Assembly (NCBI RefSeq): GCF_025716875.1 | Contig: NZ_JAOVZB010000004.1 | Coordinates: 310,001-374,000 of the forward strand | DNA: 64,000 bases | Direction: 5' to 3' | Source: Marinomonas sargassi | GTDB lineage: Bacteria; Pseudomonadota; Gammaproteobacteria; Pseudomonadales; Marinomonadaceae | In this document: positions 8,759 to 18,182 of the stretch, piece after piece | How the letters are laid out: each line of letters starts with the position of its first letter | How positions within the stretch are numbered: position 1 is the first letter of the stretch | The notes under the pieces: model-generated | Database searches by the model: none | The model's input: only the letters and a program-made list of their open reading frames with translations | Told to the model about the DNA's origin: nothing | Position numbers and translations under genes: made by a program

Positions 8759-11053
8759 TTGCTTTACCGATTCATTTTACTCTTTTTGCTTTCTGCCTCC
8801 AACCTAACTTGGAGTGCAACAGAAATTGCCATATTAGATGACGAAAACAATAGGGTTAATTTAGCCGAAAAAAGCTCCTATATTATTGATACAAGCGCCC
8901 AACTTTCTATTTCATCCATTGCCTCCGATAATCACCTTAAACACTTCAAGCCCATTCAACGGGAGTTTGTGCATTTCTCAGATATAAATGGCAACGTCTG
9001 GTTACGCAGTGATATTGCAATAAGAACGGCAACAAGCTCTCCAGTTATCTTGGAGGTCGTCTCACCAAGGCTGCAGATACTCGATATTTATTTGCCTAGC
9101 ATAAACAGCACTCAACCTATCATTGAATTAGGTGGGAAAAGGCCTTATAGCAATCGACAAATCAAAACCTTTAACTATGTTTTCAGCCTTCCTGCAAACT
9201 CGCCTCCAGTTTTCACTCTGTATTTGAAGCTTGCTTCCAATGGACCAATTAACGCTCAAGTACAACTAAAAACCCTATCCGAATTAAGTGAAAGCGCCAA
9301 TAAAGAACTGCTATTTAATGGATTATTGACAGGGGTATTATGCTTACTCCTATTGATGAATGTGGCTTTCTTCTTCAAATCGCTACAACCTATGCATCTA
9401 GCATACGCTGGTTTTCTTTTGACGATTGCTATTGTCCACCTTGCTATTAACGATCAACTGTCGCAATTTTTCCCGAACACGCTAGGCGCCCAAGACCATC
9501 TATATTATTCTGCGCTACTTCTGTCATTTAGCTTCACTACTCTCTTCTCGCGGCTATATACGGACAGTAAAAAGCTCACAAAAAAAACAGATACATTATT
9601 AATTCTTTTAAGCCTTCTGAGCGCATTATTAGCCATTTCCTTTTCTCTTTTACCAGAGCAGCTTCAAGTCATTTCCATACTCATAATGCCTACTCTGTTA
9701 ATGGTGCTTCTACTCTTTTACGCGATATACGCTTTCATAAAAAGTCTGCCTTTCTCAGGTTTTCATCTAGTAGCAAGGCTAGTACTTTTTACAGGTTATG
9801 CCGTTTGGTCATTGTCTATGTATGGCATCATCCCTAGCATGGCCGCTTTAAAATGGGGGCTTATTACAACTGTTATTTTTGAAGCTCTCATCTATTTGAT
9901 TAGTATGATTACGCAAAACTCTCCACTGCAGAACAATAGAGACTATGAGCCTAATCGCACTCAAACCGAGGTACTGGATCTTTTATCTGATCTATCTAGC
10001 CGCTTACGCCGCCAGATCAATATTATCGGCGGTGGATTAGCACACCTAGAACAAGCTACTCAATCTAGTAGTGCTCGACAGCTATTATCCAGCAGCAAAA
10101 CCGCTAACAGTAATATTCAAGGGCTTATAGAGCGTATTGATTACCTTAATGATTTAAAGGACAACCAATACACGGAACAGATTGACCCTATTCCTCTTAA
10201 TCAACTCATTGACAACGCTTATAGCAACTTCCAACGACTTGACCAAGATAACTCGCTCCTCGATATCCCCACGGAAGACACTGACCATGTGGAAATACTA
10301 CGCAACGGCAAACTGATTCAACACCTCATTGAGGTTCTAGCTCTAGAGTTCAAACACTTTACAGATCAGACGCTAACCCTGACGGTGCGTCATTTAGTCA
10401 TTAATCGAGAAGGCGTTACTGTGCTGGAGATTAATTGCTATCCATTACCAAATCGCATTCAAGATGCAAGCAGCTTCGATCTCGGCATCAGCTATATCAA
10501 CTATTTGGTGCAGCACTTAAAAGGCGACGTAAAGATATCAGACAAAACAAGCCAAAAAAGAATCAATATTCGCATTCCTGTTGTTAGTCATTTACGCCAA
10601 CTTAACCATCAAATGGAAATCCAAAATACCTTCGATGTTATTTTGTTTGGCCAAGAGGACGATGACTTACAAAAAACACTCTCATTATTACAAGAACACC
10701 CCAGTAGAATAGAACACTTCGACACCTTAGAGGCCTTGCTAGACAACCTTAGCTCACCAGAAAAACGAGAGGCTGGAAGTATTATTTTGGTCTTTGATAA
10801 TGGCGGCCACATTCCTCATATCACACAACAGAGGATTCTCCCTCTTATGCGGCCAGAAGATCAGTGCCTACTCATTAGCGACAATGTTAAAATGTCTTTA
10901 GATTATGCTAAACGACTTGGGTTTGACGATATCCTGCTATGCTCTGAGCTAGACAGTCAGTTCATGAGAAAATTTGCACACCTAACGCAGAAAGGTAGCC
11001 GATTAAAAGGCAATTTTATGTCACGCATCAATACTTTGCGTAAAGCAACTTGA
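8759..11053 (+). CDS. RetS-like 7TMR-DISM sensor with degenerate kinase and receiver domains
   Basis: A signal peptide (about 1-19) precedes a periplasmic 7TMR-DISMED2-type beta domain (about 45-175), seven hydrophobic helices (about 185-385), a coiled dimerisation region, an ATPase-like region and a C-terminal receiver-like region (about 625-764). The expected H-box SHELRTPLNAI aligns with SSRLRRQINII, putting Ser414 in place of the phospho-accepting His; the N-box asparagines and glycine boxes are also missing, as is the receiver's conserved Lys. It probably signals by binding rather than catalysis. Its place directly after purD is where retS sits in Pseudomonas aeruginosa. The start is TTG, supported by GAGG about 9 bases upstream. 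Family assignment is firm; the RetS-like role is inference. Confidence 0.82.
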   Translation: MLYRFILLFLLSASNLTWSATEIAILDDENNRVNLAEKSSYIIDTSAQLSISSIASDNHLKHFKPIQREFVHFSDINGNVWLRSDIAIRTATSSPVILEVVSPRLQILDIYLPSINSTQPIIELGGKRPYSNRQIKTFNYVFSLPANSPPVFTLYLKLASNGPINAQVQLKTLSELSESANKELLFNGLLTGVLCLLLLMNVAFFFKSLQPMHLAYAGFLLTIAIVHLAINDQLSQFFPNTLGAQDHLYYSALLLSFSFTTLFSRLYTDSKKLTKKTDTLLILLSLLSALLAISFSLLPEQLQVISILIMPTLLMVLLLFYAIYAFIKSLPFSGFHLVARLVLFTGYAVWSLSMYGIIPSMAALKWGLITTVIFEALIYLISMITQNSPLQNNRDYEPNRTQTEVLDLLSDLSSRLRRQINIIGGGLAHLEQATQSSSARQLLSSSKTANSNIQGLIERIDYLNDLKDNQYTEQIDPIPLNQLIDNAYSNFQRLDQDNSLLDIPTEDTDHVEILRNGKLIQHLIEVLALEFKHFTDQTLTLTVRHLVINREGVTVLEINCYPLPNRIQDASSFDLGISYINYLVQHLKGDVKISDKTSQKRINIRIPVVSHLRQLNHQMEIQNTFDVILFGQEDDDLQKTLSLLQEHPSRIEHFDTLEALLDNLSSPEKREAGSIILVFDNGGHIPHITQQRILPLMRPEDQCLLISDNVKMSLDYAKRLGFDDILLCSELDSQFMRKFAHLTQKGSRLKGNFMSRINTLRKAT

Positions 11054-11095
11054 TACCTACACTAAACTTTGAATAATACCCAGAAAGGAAAAATG

Positions 11096-11437
11096 ATGGA
11101 TTGTTTATTTTGTAAACTGGTAAACGGAGACATTCCGGCGAATATTTTATATCAAGACGATGATGTCATCGCTTTTGAAGACATCATGCCGCAAGCTCCA
11201 ACGCATTTTTTGGTCATTCCTAAAAAGCATATCAGTACTTTGAACGATTTATCTGATGAAGATGCCCCTATTATAGGCAAGCTACCCATTGTTGCTGCCA
11301 AAGTGGCTAAGCAAAAAGGCATTAGCGATGAAGGCTATCGCGTTGTGATGAACTGTAATGAGATGGGAGGACAAACGGTCTACCATATTCATATGCATGT
11401 TCTAGGCGGTCGTGCCATGCAATGGCCACCAGGTTAA
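11096..11437 (+). CDS. HIT-family purine nucleoside phosphoramidase (HinT-like)
   Basis: Hydrolyses adenosine phosphoramidates and similar nucleotidyl adducts. The histidine triad HIHMH at about 97-101 and the N-terminal CLFC zinc-site-like start are typical of HinT/PKCI proteins. Of two adjacent ATGs, 11096 is preferred because AAGGAA ends 5 bases before it; 113 residues fits the family. It lies between the RetS-like gene and coq7, with 17 bases to coq7, suggesting co-transcription with coq7-pdxH. Confidence 0.93.
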   Translation: MDCLFCKLVNGDIPANILYQDDDVIAFEDIMPQAPTHFLVIPKKHISTLNDLSDEDAPIIGKLPIVAAKVAKQKGISDEGYRVVMNCNEMGGQTVYHIHMHVLGGRAMQWPPG

Positions 11438-11454
11438 ATATATAAGGAAAAAAT

Positions 11455-12087
11455 ATGGTCTCTTTTCTAGATAATGCCGTATTACAGTTTGATCGTGCAT
11501 TACAAACCTTAGTACCCCATGCCGCGACACCCTCTCGCCCCTCGCCAGCAGATAATCTGGAAGAGTCGGCATTAAACGCCCCTGACAAAAAGCATGCTGC
11601 AGGGCTGATGAGAATTAACCATACCGGGGAAGTATGCGCTCAAGCTCTATACGCGGGTCAAGCAACGACAGCAAAGTTGGCCAGTGTTAGAGAAGATATG
11701 GAACATGCTGCGGAAGAGGAAATTGATCACCTAGTCTGGTGTGAAAAAAGACTCTACGAGTTAGAGAGTAGACCAAGCATATTAAACCCATTTTTTTATG
11801 GTGCTTCATTCGTTATAGGAGCTGGAGCTGGATTAATAAGCGACAAACTTAGCTTAGGCTTTGTTGCAGCAACAGAAGATCAGGTTTGCTTACATCTTGA
11901 AAAGCATATGGAGACATTACCGATTGAAGACCATAAAAGTAAGTCGGTGCTGGAACAAATGCACATAGATGAAGCTCGACATAAAGCCATGGCATTAGAA
12001 GCTGGGGGCTATGAATTCCCTCAACCTGTTATGTCTGTTATGACCGTTATTTCTAAAGTCATGACTTCGACCACTTACCGGATATAG
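11455..12087 (+). CDS. coq7: Demethoxyubiquinone hydroxylase
   Basis: Di-iron monooxygenase for the last ring hydroxylation of ubiquinone synthesis, membrane-associated. Iron ligands appear in two repeats: [17 protein letters not shown] and [10 protein letters not shown] in the first, and [13 protein letters not shown] and [12 protein letters not shown] in the second, matching the ExxH pattern of Coq7. The 210-residue length is usual for the bacterial enzyme. AAGGA precedes the ATG. pdxH begins one base after the stop, so the pair is probably translationally coupled. Confidence 0.95.
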   Translation: MVSFLDNAVLQFDRALQTLVPHAATPSRPSPADNLEESALNAPDKKHAAGLMRINHTGEVCAQALYAGQATTAKLASVREDMEHAAEEEIDHLVWCEKRLYELESRPSILNPFFYGASFVIGAGAGLISDKLSLGFVAATEDQVCLHLEKHMETLPIEDHKSKSVLEQMHIDEARHKAMALEAGGYEFPQPVMSVMTVISKVMTSTTYRI

Positions 12088-12088
12088 T

Positions 12089-12730
12089 ATGAACAGAGAC
12101 CTCCACTCAATTCGCCGCGATTATCAGTTTGACGACCTTTTAGAAGAGCAAGCGGGCAATGACCCACTGTCACTATTCGATCAATGGTTAAAAACAGCTA
12201 TTGAAGCTTGCCTTATCGACCCAACCGCTATGATTTTGAGCACAGTGGATGTTAACCTTGCCCCTCATTCGCGCGTTGTCTTATTAAAGCAAAGAAACCA
12301 ACAAGGCTTCTCTTTTTTCACTAACTACGACAGTGAAAAAGGCCAACAGATCGAAAACAACAATAAAGCTTGTATGACCTTTTTTTGGCCTGCCTTGTCT
12401 CGCCAGATTCGCATAGAAGGCACAATAGAGAAAGTTGAGCGTCAGGCTTCCGAGGATTACTTTGCTAGTAGACCTAGAGGCAGCCAGCTCGCTGCTAGAA
12501 CCTCCAAACAAAGTTCGGTTGTTGAGAGCAGAGCTCATTTAGAAGCCGCATTTGAGAAAGAAAGCCTAGCCTTTGATGGCAAGGAAGTGGCTTGCCCAGA
12601 CAATTGGGGGGGATATATTCTTTCACCTTCATTTATCGAGTTCTGGCAAGGCAGACCAAGTCGATTACACGACAGAATTTGCTACACGAAAAATGGTAAC
12701 TTCTGGGATATCAGCAGAAAAGCACCCTAG
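12089..12730 (+). CDS. pdxH: Pyridoxamine/pyridoxine 5'-phosphate oxidase
   Basis: FMN-dependent last step of pyridoxal phosphate synthesis and salvage. The split-barrel fold shows RVVLLKQ, GFSFFTNYDSEKGQQI and FFWPALSRQIRIEG, the RPRGSQLAAR phosphate-binding segment, and EFWQGRPSRLHDR near the end. It ends ISRKAP, similar to the LAP ending of the family; 213 residues (E. coli 218). The start lies one base past the coq7 stop. It converges on the AlkB-like gene with a 21-base gap. Confidence 0.96.
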   Translation: MNRDLHSIRRDYQFDDLLEEQAGNDPLSLFDQWLKTAIEACLIDPTAMILSTVDVNLAPHSRVVLLKQRNQQGFSFFTNYDSEKGQQIENNNKACMTFFWPALSRQIRIEGTIEKVERQASEDYFASRPRGSQLAARTSKQSSVVESRAHLEAAFEKESLAFDGKEVACPDNWGGYILSPSFIEFWQGRPSRLHDRICYTKNGNFWDISRKAP

Positions 12731-12751
12731 TCTCAGGCCTCTAAAAATGGG

Positions 12752-13309
12752 TCAAAGCAGCAGACGAAACGTTAAGCTAATACGCTCTTCTTTGACCTTT
12801 TTTCTGACTGGTAAAGAGTGCTGCCACAACACTTGTGTTGATGGCCCCATAATCAACCAAGTCTTATTTTCTAGTTCTAGAGCATGTTTAATTTGATGGT
12901 CTGCCTTAAGGCGAAATAAGAAACTACGCTTGGCTCCGAAACTCAACATAGCAACGACAGGGCTAGGACCTAGGGCTTTTTCATCATCAGAATGCCAGCC
13001 CATATATTCTTCTCCATCTTTATACCAATTTATCAAAACAGAATTAAAAGGCTGCTCAGATAATGCTTCTGCCTCTAGTTTCAGTGGTAATAGCCAATCT
13101 GGCCACCCCGCGCCAAAATGACTTTTCCCAGTATAGCGATAACACAAGCCCTTATCGGCAACAAAGGCAACTTGACGAGGAACCACCACTTGTCGGCCAA
13201 ACATAGTTAATTCTTCTCGCTGCCAATCAAGCTGTTCTTTTAATAGAGGCATAAAGCCCTGTAAGCTTGAGCTGGAAAATGAGTATCGGTATGATGGCTT
13301 AGCTTTCAT
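12752..13309 (-). CDS. AlkB-type 2-oxoglutarate/Fe(II) dioxygenase
   Basis: Probable DNA/RNA alkylation-repair demethylase of the ALKBH2/3-like branch. The iron-binding HxD is in YMGWHSDDE, the distal His in LWQHSLP, and the 2-oxoglutarate-binding Arg in ISLTFR. An N-terminal RQVAFVADKGLCYRYTG segment resembles the nucleotide-recognition lid, and NSVLINWYKDG is a family hallmark. Length 185 is typical of the short bacterial group. Its ATG abuts the start region of the divergent DUF1624 gene with almost no intergenic DNA. Confidence 0.9.
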   Translation of the reverse strand: MKAKPSYRYSFSSSSLQGFMPLLKEQLDWQREELTMFGRQVVVPRQVAFVADKGLCYRYTGKSHFGAGWPDWLLPLKLEAEALSEQPFNSVLINWYKDGEEYMGWHSDDEKALGPSPVVAMLSFGAKRSFLFRLKADHQIKHALELENKTWLIMGPSTQVLWQHSLPVRKKVKEERISLTFRLLL

Positions 13310-13327
13310 TTGACCTCTTGGATTTCA

Positions 13328-14053
13328 ATGCCTTCTTCTACGACACCTTCAGTGACAAAACGCAGTGCTTTTTTAGACCTATACAGAGGCACTGCCGTGC
13401 TCTTAATGATGGTTTTTCATTTGTGCTGGGACCTTCGGCACTTTGGTTTTATAGAGTACTCCATACACGACCCTTTTTGGGTCTATTTTAGAAGCTTGAT
13501 CCTAACTCTATTTTTAACTGCTATAGGCTGGTCCAGCTATATCACATTAAGTAAGTCACCCTCGGCTTCTTTCTTCTGGCGAGATTTAAAACTTTTTCTA
13601 GCGGCAGCCACCATTTCTGTCGCCACATATTTAGCAATACCTGAGCAATGGATTTATTTTGGCATACTACATTTTATTTTTATTGCTTCGATTCTGTGTC
13701 GCCCTTTAGTTACTTTGCCGGTTTTATCGGCTTTTTTAGGGGGAATCATATTGCAAGTTTACCACTTTACAGATTTGCTTCACTTCCCCAATGCATTTCA
13801 CACCATTTCACAATATGTTGCCCTACCCACTAAGACGTTGGATATTATTTTCCCCTTCCCTTGGATTGGCGTTGTTTTATTAGGCCCCCTTCTTGGTTTT
13901 TTAAATTGGCATAAAGTATCGACACCTAATCACGTCATTCTTGCAGCCATCGCTTTTATGGGACGATTTGCACTGCCAATTTATCTTGTTCACCAAGTCG
14001 TTTTATTTGCCCTTGTAGCTGGTATCAAAACAGTGCTCACATTGTTTTATTGA
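13328..14053 (+). CDS. DUF1624 (heparan-alpha-glucosaminide N-acetyltransferase-like) membrane protein
   Basis: About seven to eight membrane helices. The N-terminal LDLYRGTAVLLMMVFHLCWDLRHFG segment with its RG and FHxxWDL pattern is the signature of the DUF1624/HGSNAT catalytic domain; the substrate in bacteria is unknown. A start at ATG 13328 is given; an in-frame TTG at 13310 is directly next to the alkB-like start codon on the other strand. Neither has a clear ribosome site. The gene is followed by a 310-base gap before nrdA. Confidence 0.8.
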   Translation: MPSSTTPSVTKRSAFLDLYRGTAVLLMMVFHLCWDLRHFGFIEYSIHDPFWVYFRSLILTLFLTAIGWSSYITLSKSPSASFFWRDLKLFLAAATISVATYLAIPEQWIYFGILHFIFIASILCRPLVTLPVLSAFLGGIILQVYHFTDLLHFPNAFHTISQYVALPTKTLDIIFPFPWIGVVLLGPLLGFLNWHKVSTPNHVILAAIAFMGRFALPIYLVHQVVLFALVAGIKTVLTLFY

Positions 14054-14275
14054 GCACTTTTTGTGCATAAAAACCAAGAAAGAATCAATCAAAAAAAACT
14101 AAAAAAAAAACCTAAAAATTCGTTTCAGAATCTTGCCAATTTTCAAGTTTACGCTTTTTAAGGCAAGCAAAGTAAGTGACTACTCAGCACGAGTATCGTT
14201 CTCATTTATTCCTGTTTTTCAAGCCTTGATTTTCACATCGATGCGCTCTATTGTTCGTTACAGCTTCGCAATAAA

Positions 14276-14321
14276 GCACTACATATAGTATGTTTACAAA
14301 AACCAACACACTATATAGAGA
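14276..14321 (+). promoter_or_regulatory. Two NrdR-box-like sites upstream of nrdA
   Basis: Box 1 at 14276-14291 has core CTACATATAG and box 2 at 14306-14321 has core CACTATATAG; each matches 9 of 10 positions of the NrdR core CwAtATaTwG. Their centres are 30 bases apart, close to the roughly three helical turns known for paired NrdR boxes. They sit 43-88 bases before the nrdA start, inside the 14054-14363 gap. The rest of that gap is A-rich with no gene visible. NrdR would repress nrdAB when dATP is plentiful. Confidence 0.72.
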
Positions 14322-14363
14322 CAAACAACCTTATTTCATAATGCGCTAACGGGAAATTAATGC

Positions 14364-16628
14364 ATGAGCAATCTGACAGTTACTAAGCGTAACGGGGCGA
14401 CCGAAAATATTAATCTTGAGAAGATTCACAAAGTCATTACCTGGGCCGCTGAAGGTTTAGATAACGTATCTGTTTCCCAAGTAGAATTAAAAGCACAGAT
14501 TCAGTTTTTCGAAGGTATTAGAACCACAGACATTCACGAAACCTTGATTAAATCCGCAGCCGATTTAATCAGTGAATTTACCCCTGATTATCAATACCTC
14601 GCTGCTCGGTTGGCTATCTTCCACCTACGTAAGAAAGCCTTTGGTGAGTTTGAACCGCCACACCTGCATGACCATGTCAAAAATCTTGTTTCTCAGAACC
14701 GCTACGACGCTCATTTACTTGAAGACTACTCAGCTGAAGACTTCGACATATTAAACGGCTTTATTGACCACTCCCGCGATATGAACTTCTCTTATGCTGC
14801 AGTTAAGCAGTTAGAAGGCAAATATCTCGTTCAAAACCGTGTTACGGGGGAGATTTATGAGAGCCCACAGTTCATCTACATTTTAGTGGCTGCTTGCTTG
14901 TTCGCGAATTACAGTAAAGAAACACGTTTAGATCTAATTCGTCGCTTCTATGACGCGGTATCACAATTCAAAATTTCTTTACCGACGCCAATCATGTCTG
15001 GGATTCGTACCCCAACTCGTCAATTTAGTAGTTGTGTATTAATTGAATGTGGCGACTCTTTAGACTCTATTAATGCCACTTCAAGCGCTATCATTAAGTA
15101 TGTTAGCCAGCGTGCTGGTATTGGTGTGAATGCTGGCGCAATACGTGCGTTAGGCAGTACCATCCGTGGTGGTGAAGCATTCCATACTGGTTGCATCCCT
15201 TTCTACAAGCACTTCCAAACTGCAGTAAAAAGCTGTTCTCAGGGCGGTGTGCGTGGTGGAGCGGCAACAGTCTTCTACCCTATCTGGCATTTAGAAGTAG
15301 AAAGTTTACTTGTACTTAAAAACAACCGCGGTGTTGAAGAGAACCGTGTACGTCATCTAGATTACGGTGTGCAATTTAACCGTCTCATGTATCAACGTCT
15401 GATTAAAGGCGGCGATATCACATTGTTTAGCCCATCAGATGTACCGGGGCTATACGACGCTTTCTTCGCAGATCAGGAAGAGTTCGATCGCTTGTACACT
15501 ATGTATGAACAAGACTCGAGCATACGTAAGCAAACCATCAAAGCTTCCGAGCTATTTACGCTATTTGCTTCTGAGCGTGCGAGCACAGGTCGAATCTATC
15601 TACAAAATGTTGACCACTGTAATACTCACAGCCCATTCAACCCTACGGTAGCGCCAGTTAAGCAGAGTAACCTATGTTTAGAAATTGCTTTGCCGACCAA
15701 ACCTTTGAACCGTATTGATGATCCAGAAGGTGAAATCGCACTTTGTACTCTATCCGCTTTCAACTTAGGTGCACTAGAAAACCTAGATGAGCTTGAAGAG
15801 CTAGCAGAATTGATTGTACGTGCTTTAGACAGCCTATTGGACTACCAGCACTACCCAATTCCAGCAGCACAGCGTGCTACTGAATTACGTCGTACTCTGG
15901 GGGTAGGTGTCATTAACTACGCTTATTACCTTGCTAAAAATGGCGTACGTTACTCTGACGGTTCGGCGAATGGGCTTACTCACAAGACATTCGAAGCGAT
16001 TCAGTATTTCTTGTTAAAAGCTTCTAACAAGTTGGCGAAAGAATTTGGTCCTTGTTTAGCATTTAACGAAACAACCTACTCTCAAGGCATTCTGCCAATT
16101 GATAGCTACAAAAAAGAGGTTGATGCTATTTGCTCTCCTGAGCTTTTCTATGATTGGGAAAGTCTAAGAACAGAAATCGTTGAGCATGGTTTACGTAATT
16201 CAACGTTAACTGCGCTAATGCCTTCTGAAACATCATCTCAGATTAGTAATGCTACTAATGGTATTGAACCTCCTCGTGGTTTTGTATCCGTTAAAGCCAG
16301 TAAAGACGGTATCCTGAAGCAAGTTGTTCCTGAGTTCGAACGTCTGAAAGACAACTATGAGCTACTGTGGACCATTCCTTCTAATGACGGTTATCTGCAG
16401 CTCGTTGGTATCATGCAGAAGTTTGTTGACCAAGCGATTTCAGCCAATACAAACTACGACCCACAGAAATTTGAATCACAAAAAGTACCAATGAAAGTCA
16501 TTTTAAAAGACCTTCTTTCTGCTTATAAACTTGGTGTCAAAACCCTTTACTACCACAACACACGTGATGGTGCCGAAGACAAGCAAGAAGACATGGATGA
16601 CTGTGCTGGCGGTGCATGTAAAATATAG
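14364..16628 (+). CDS. nrdA: Ribonucleotide reductase class Ia, alpha subunit
   Basis: Reduces ribonucleoside diphosphates to deoxy forms. An N-terminal ATP-cone (about 5-90, starting TVTKRNGATENINLEKI) gives activity regulation by ATP/dATP. Redox-active Cys224 (SSCVLIECG), the NLCLEIALP active-site strand, and a C-terminal DDCAGGACKI tail with two shuttle cysteines are present. Length 754 matches E. coli 761. nrdB and a ferredoxin follow; NrdR-like boxes precede it. Confidence 0.97.
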   Translation: MSNLTVTKRNGATENINLEKIHKVITWAAEGLDNVSVSQVELKAQIQFFEGIRTTDIHETLIKSAADLISEFTPDYQYLAARLAIFHLRKKAFGEFEPPHLHDHVKNLVSQNRYDAHLLEDYSAEDFDILNGFIDHSRDMNFSYAAVKQLEGKYLVQNRVTGEIYESPQFIYILVAACLFANYSKETRLDLIRRFYDAVSQFKISLPTPIMSGIRTPTRQFSSCVLIECGDSLDSINATSSAIIKYVSQRAGIGVNAGAIRALGSTIRGGEAFHTGCIPFYKHFQTAVKSCSQGGVRGGAATVFYPIWHLEVESLLVLKNNRGVEENRVRHLDYGVQFNRLMYQRLIKGGDITLFSPSDVPGLYDAFFADQEEFDRLYTMYEQDSSIRKQTIKASELFTLFASERASTGRIYLQNVDHCNTHSPFNPTVAPVKQSNLCLEIALPTKPLNRIDDPEGEIALCTLSAFNLGALENLDELEELAELIVRALDSLLDYQHYPIPAAQRATELRRTLGVGVINYAYYLAKNGVRYSDGSANGLTHKTFEAIQYFLLKASNKLAKEFGPCLAFNETTYSQGILPIDSYKKEVDAICSPELFYDWESLRTEIVEHGLRNSTLTALMPSETSSQISNATNGIEPPRGFVSVKASKDGILKQVVPEFERLKDNYELLWTIPSNDGYLQLVGIMQKFVDQAISANTNYDPQKFESQKVPMKVILKDLLSAYKLGVKTLYYHNTRDGAEDKQEDMDDCAGGACKI

Positions 16629-16637
16629 CACTCATTC

Positions 16638-16680
16638 AAACACTAGCAGGCCCCATCTTTTTGGGGCTTATTAGTGTTTA
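16638..16680 (+). terminator. Long hairpin between nrdA and nrdB
   Basis: Outer arms AAACACTA and TTAGTGTTT enclose an inner GCCCCA/TGGGGC stem with a T-rich loop. No long T run follows on the 3' side, so it may act as an RNA-stability or partial-attenuation element rather than a full terminator. It lies 10 bases after the nrdA stop. Confidence 0.55.
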
Positions 16681-16753
16681 AAGTGTTACTAAATAATATG
16701 AATATCTAAGGCTTCTATTCTAAGTCTTACGCATTAGAGGATATATTTGCGAA

Positions 16754-17887
16754 ATGAGTTACTCGACTTTTAACCGTAAACAGTTCGATAGTATGAAAGA
16801 ACCTATGTTCTTTGGTGAGAATGTCAATGTTGCGCGTTATGACCAGCAAAAGCATCCTATTTTCGAAAAGTTAATCGAGAAGCAGCTATCTTTCTTTTGG
16901 CGCCCAGAAGAAGTAGACCTGTCTAATGACCGTAAGGACTTCCAGCGTTTAGAGCCCCATGAGCAACACATATTTTTAAGTAACTTGAAGTACCAAACTC
17001 TGCTAGACAGTGTACAAGGCCGTTCACCTAATGTGGCTTTACTGCCTATTGTGTCTCTACCTGAATTGGAAACATGGATTGAAACTTGGTCCTTTAGTGA
17101 GACCATCCACAGTCGTTCATACACTCACATCATCCGCAATATAGTGAATGACCCGACCGTTATTTTTGATGACATTGTCACTAATGAAGAAATTACTAAG
17201 CGTGCTGATAGTGTGTCTCGCTACTATGACGACTTAATTGAGATGGTTAACCTGTACAACACTATGGGTCTAGGTACTTTCAATGTTCCCGGTAAAGGCA
17301 ATGTTGAAATCTCTTTAAGAGAGCTCAAGAAGTGTCTTTACCTAACGGTTGTGTCGGTCAACGTATTAGAAGCCATTCGTTTCTATGTAAGTTTTGCTTG
17401 TAGCTTTGCTTTCGCTGAACGCACCTTGATGGAAGGTAACGCCAAAATTATTAAGCTGATTGCCCGCGACGAAGCCTTACACCTGACAGGCACGCAACAC
17501 ATGCTTAACCTGATGTCTTCAGGAAAAGATGACCCTGAAATGGCTGAAATCGCTGCTGAGTGTAAAGAGCAAGCGGCGCAAATCTTTATTGAAGCCGCTG
17601 AGCAAGAAAAGGAATGGGCTTCTTACCTATTCAAAGACGGCTCTATGATTGGCATTAACGCTCAAATTTTAGGTCAGTACGTAGAGTACATCACCAATAT
17701 TCGTATGCAAGCCGTTGGCTTAGAACCCCGCTTTGAAACCAAGAACAACCCTATCCCTTGGATCAATGCTTGGCTAGTAAGTGATAATGTTCAAGTTGCG
17801 CCACAAGAAGCTGAAATTAGCTCTTATCTAGTTGGCCAAATTGACAATGACTTAGACGATGCAGACTTCGATGACTTCGATCTCTAA
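16754..17887 (+). CDS. nrdB: Ribonucleotide reductase class Ia, beta subunit
   Basis: Di-iron tyrosyl-radical protein that supplies the radical to Nrd[18 protein letters not shown] contains Tyr123, the counterpart of E. coli radical Tyr122, with iron-binding carboxylates and histidines around it and in [15 protein letters not shown]. 377 residues (E. coli 376). The C-terminal acidic tail [12 protein letters not shown] should bind NrdA. It lies 125 bases after nrdA and is followed closely by the yfaE-type ferredoxin. Confidence 0.97.
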   Translation: MSYSTFNRKQFDSMKEPMFFGENVNVARYDQQKHPIFEKLIEKQLSFFWRPEEVDLSNDRKDFQRLEPHEQHIFLSNLKYQTLLDSVQGRSPNVALLPIVSLPELETWIETWSFSETIHSRSYTHIIRNIVNDPTVIFDDIVTNEEITKRADSVSRYYDDLIEMVNLYNTMGLGTFNVPGKGNVEISLRELKKCLYLTVVSVNVLEAIRFYVSFACSFAFAERTLMEGNAKIIKLIARDEALHLTGTQHMLNLMSSGKDDPEMAEIAAECKEQAAQIFIEAAEQEKEWASYLFKDGSMIGINAQILGQYVEYITNIRMQAVGLEPRFETKNNPIPWINAWLVSDNVQVAPQEAEISSYLVGQIDNDLDDADFDDFDL

Positions 17888-17924
17888 CTTGGCAGAAAAT
17901 ACAAGCCTAGAAAGCCATGAGCAC

Positions 17925-18173
17925 ATGCACCGTGTGCTCATTGGGAAGAAACAAATTCTAGTTACCGAGGATGAACCACTTCTCGTGCAACTAGAAAGAG
18001 CGGGTATTAATATGGAGTATCAATGCCGAGAAGGCTACTGCTCCTCTTGCTCTATTAAGCTAATACGAGGAAAAGTCATTTACCCTTTTGAGCCACTGGC
18101 TTGGGTACAAAGTGGTTATATGCTGGCCTGCTGCGCCATTGTTAAAAGCGATATAGAAATAGAGTTTTTATAA
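17925..18173 (+). CDS. yfaE: NrdB-associated 2Fe-2S ferredoxin (YfaE-like)
   Basis: Small plant-type ferredoxin thought to keep the NrdB diferric-tyrosyl cofactor in working order. The cluster motif YQCREGYCSSC (C-x4-C-x2-C) and the later MLACC cysteine match E. coli YfaE. ATG 17925 gives 82 residues, like YfaE (84), with weak AGAAAG 10 bases before it. The frame stays open upstream to ATGs at 17871 and 17859 inside the nrdB end, so an overlapping longer form is possible. It is third in the nrdA-nrdB-yfaE unit. Confidence 0.88.
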   Translation: MHRVLIGKKQILVTEDEPLLVQLERAGINMEYQCREGYCSSCSIKLIRGKVIYPFEPLAWVQSGYMLACCAIVKSDIEIEFL

Positions 18174-18182
18174 TCCCCCCTA

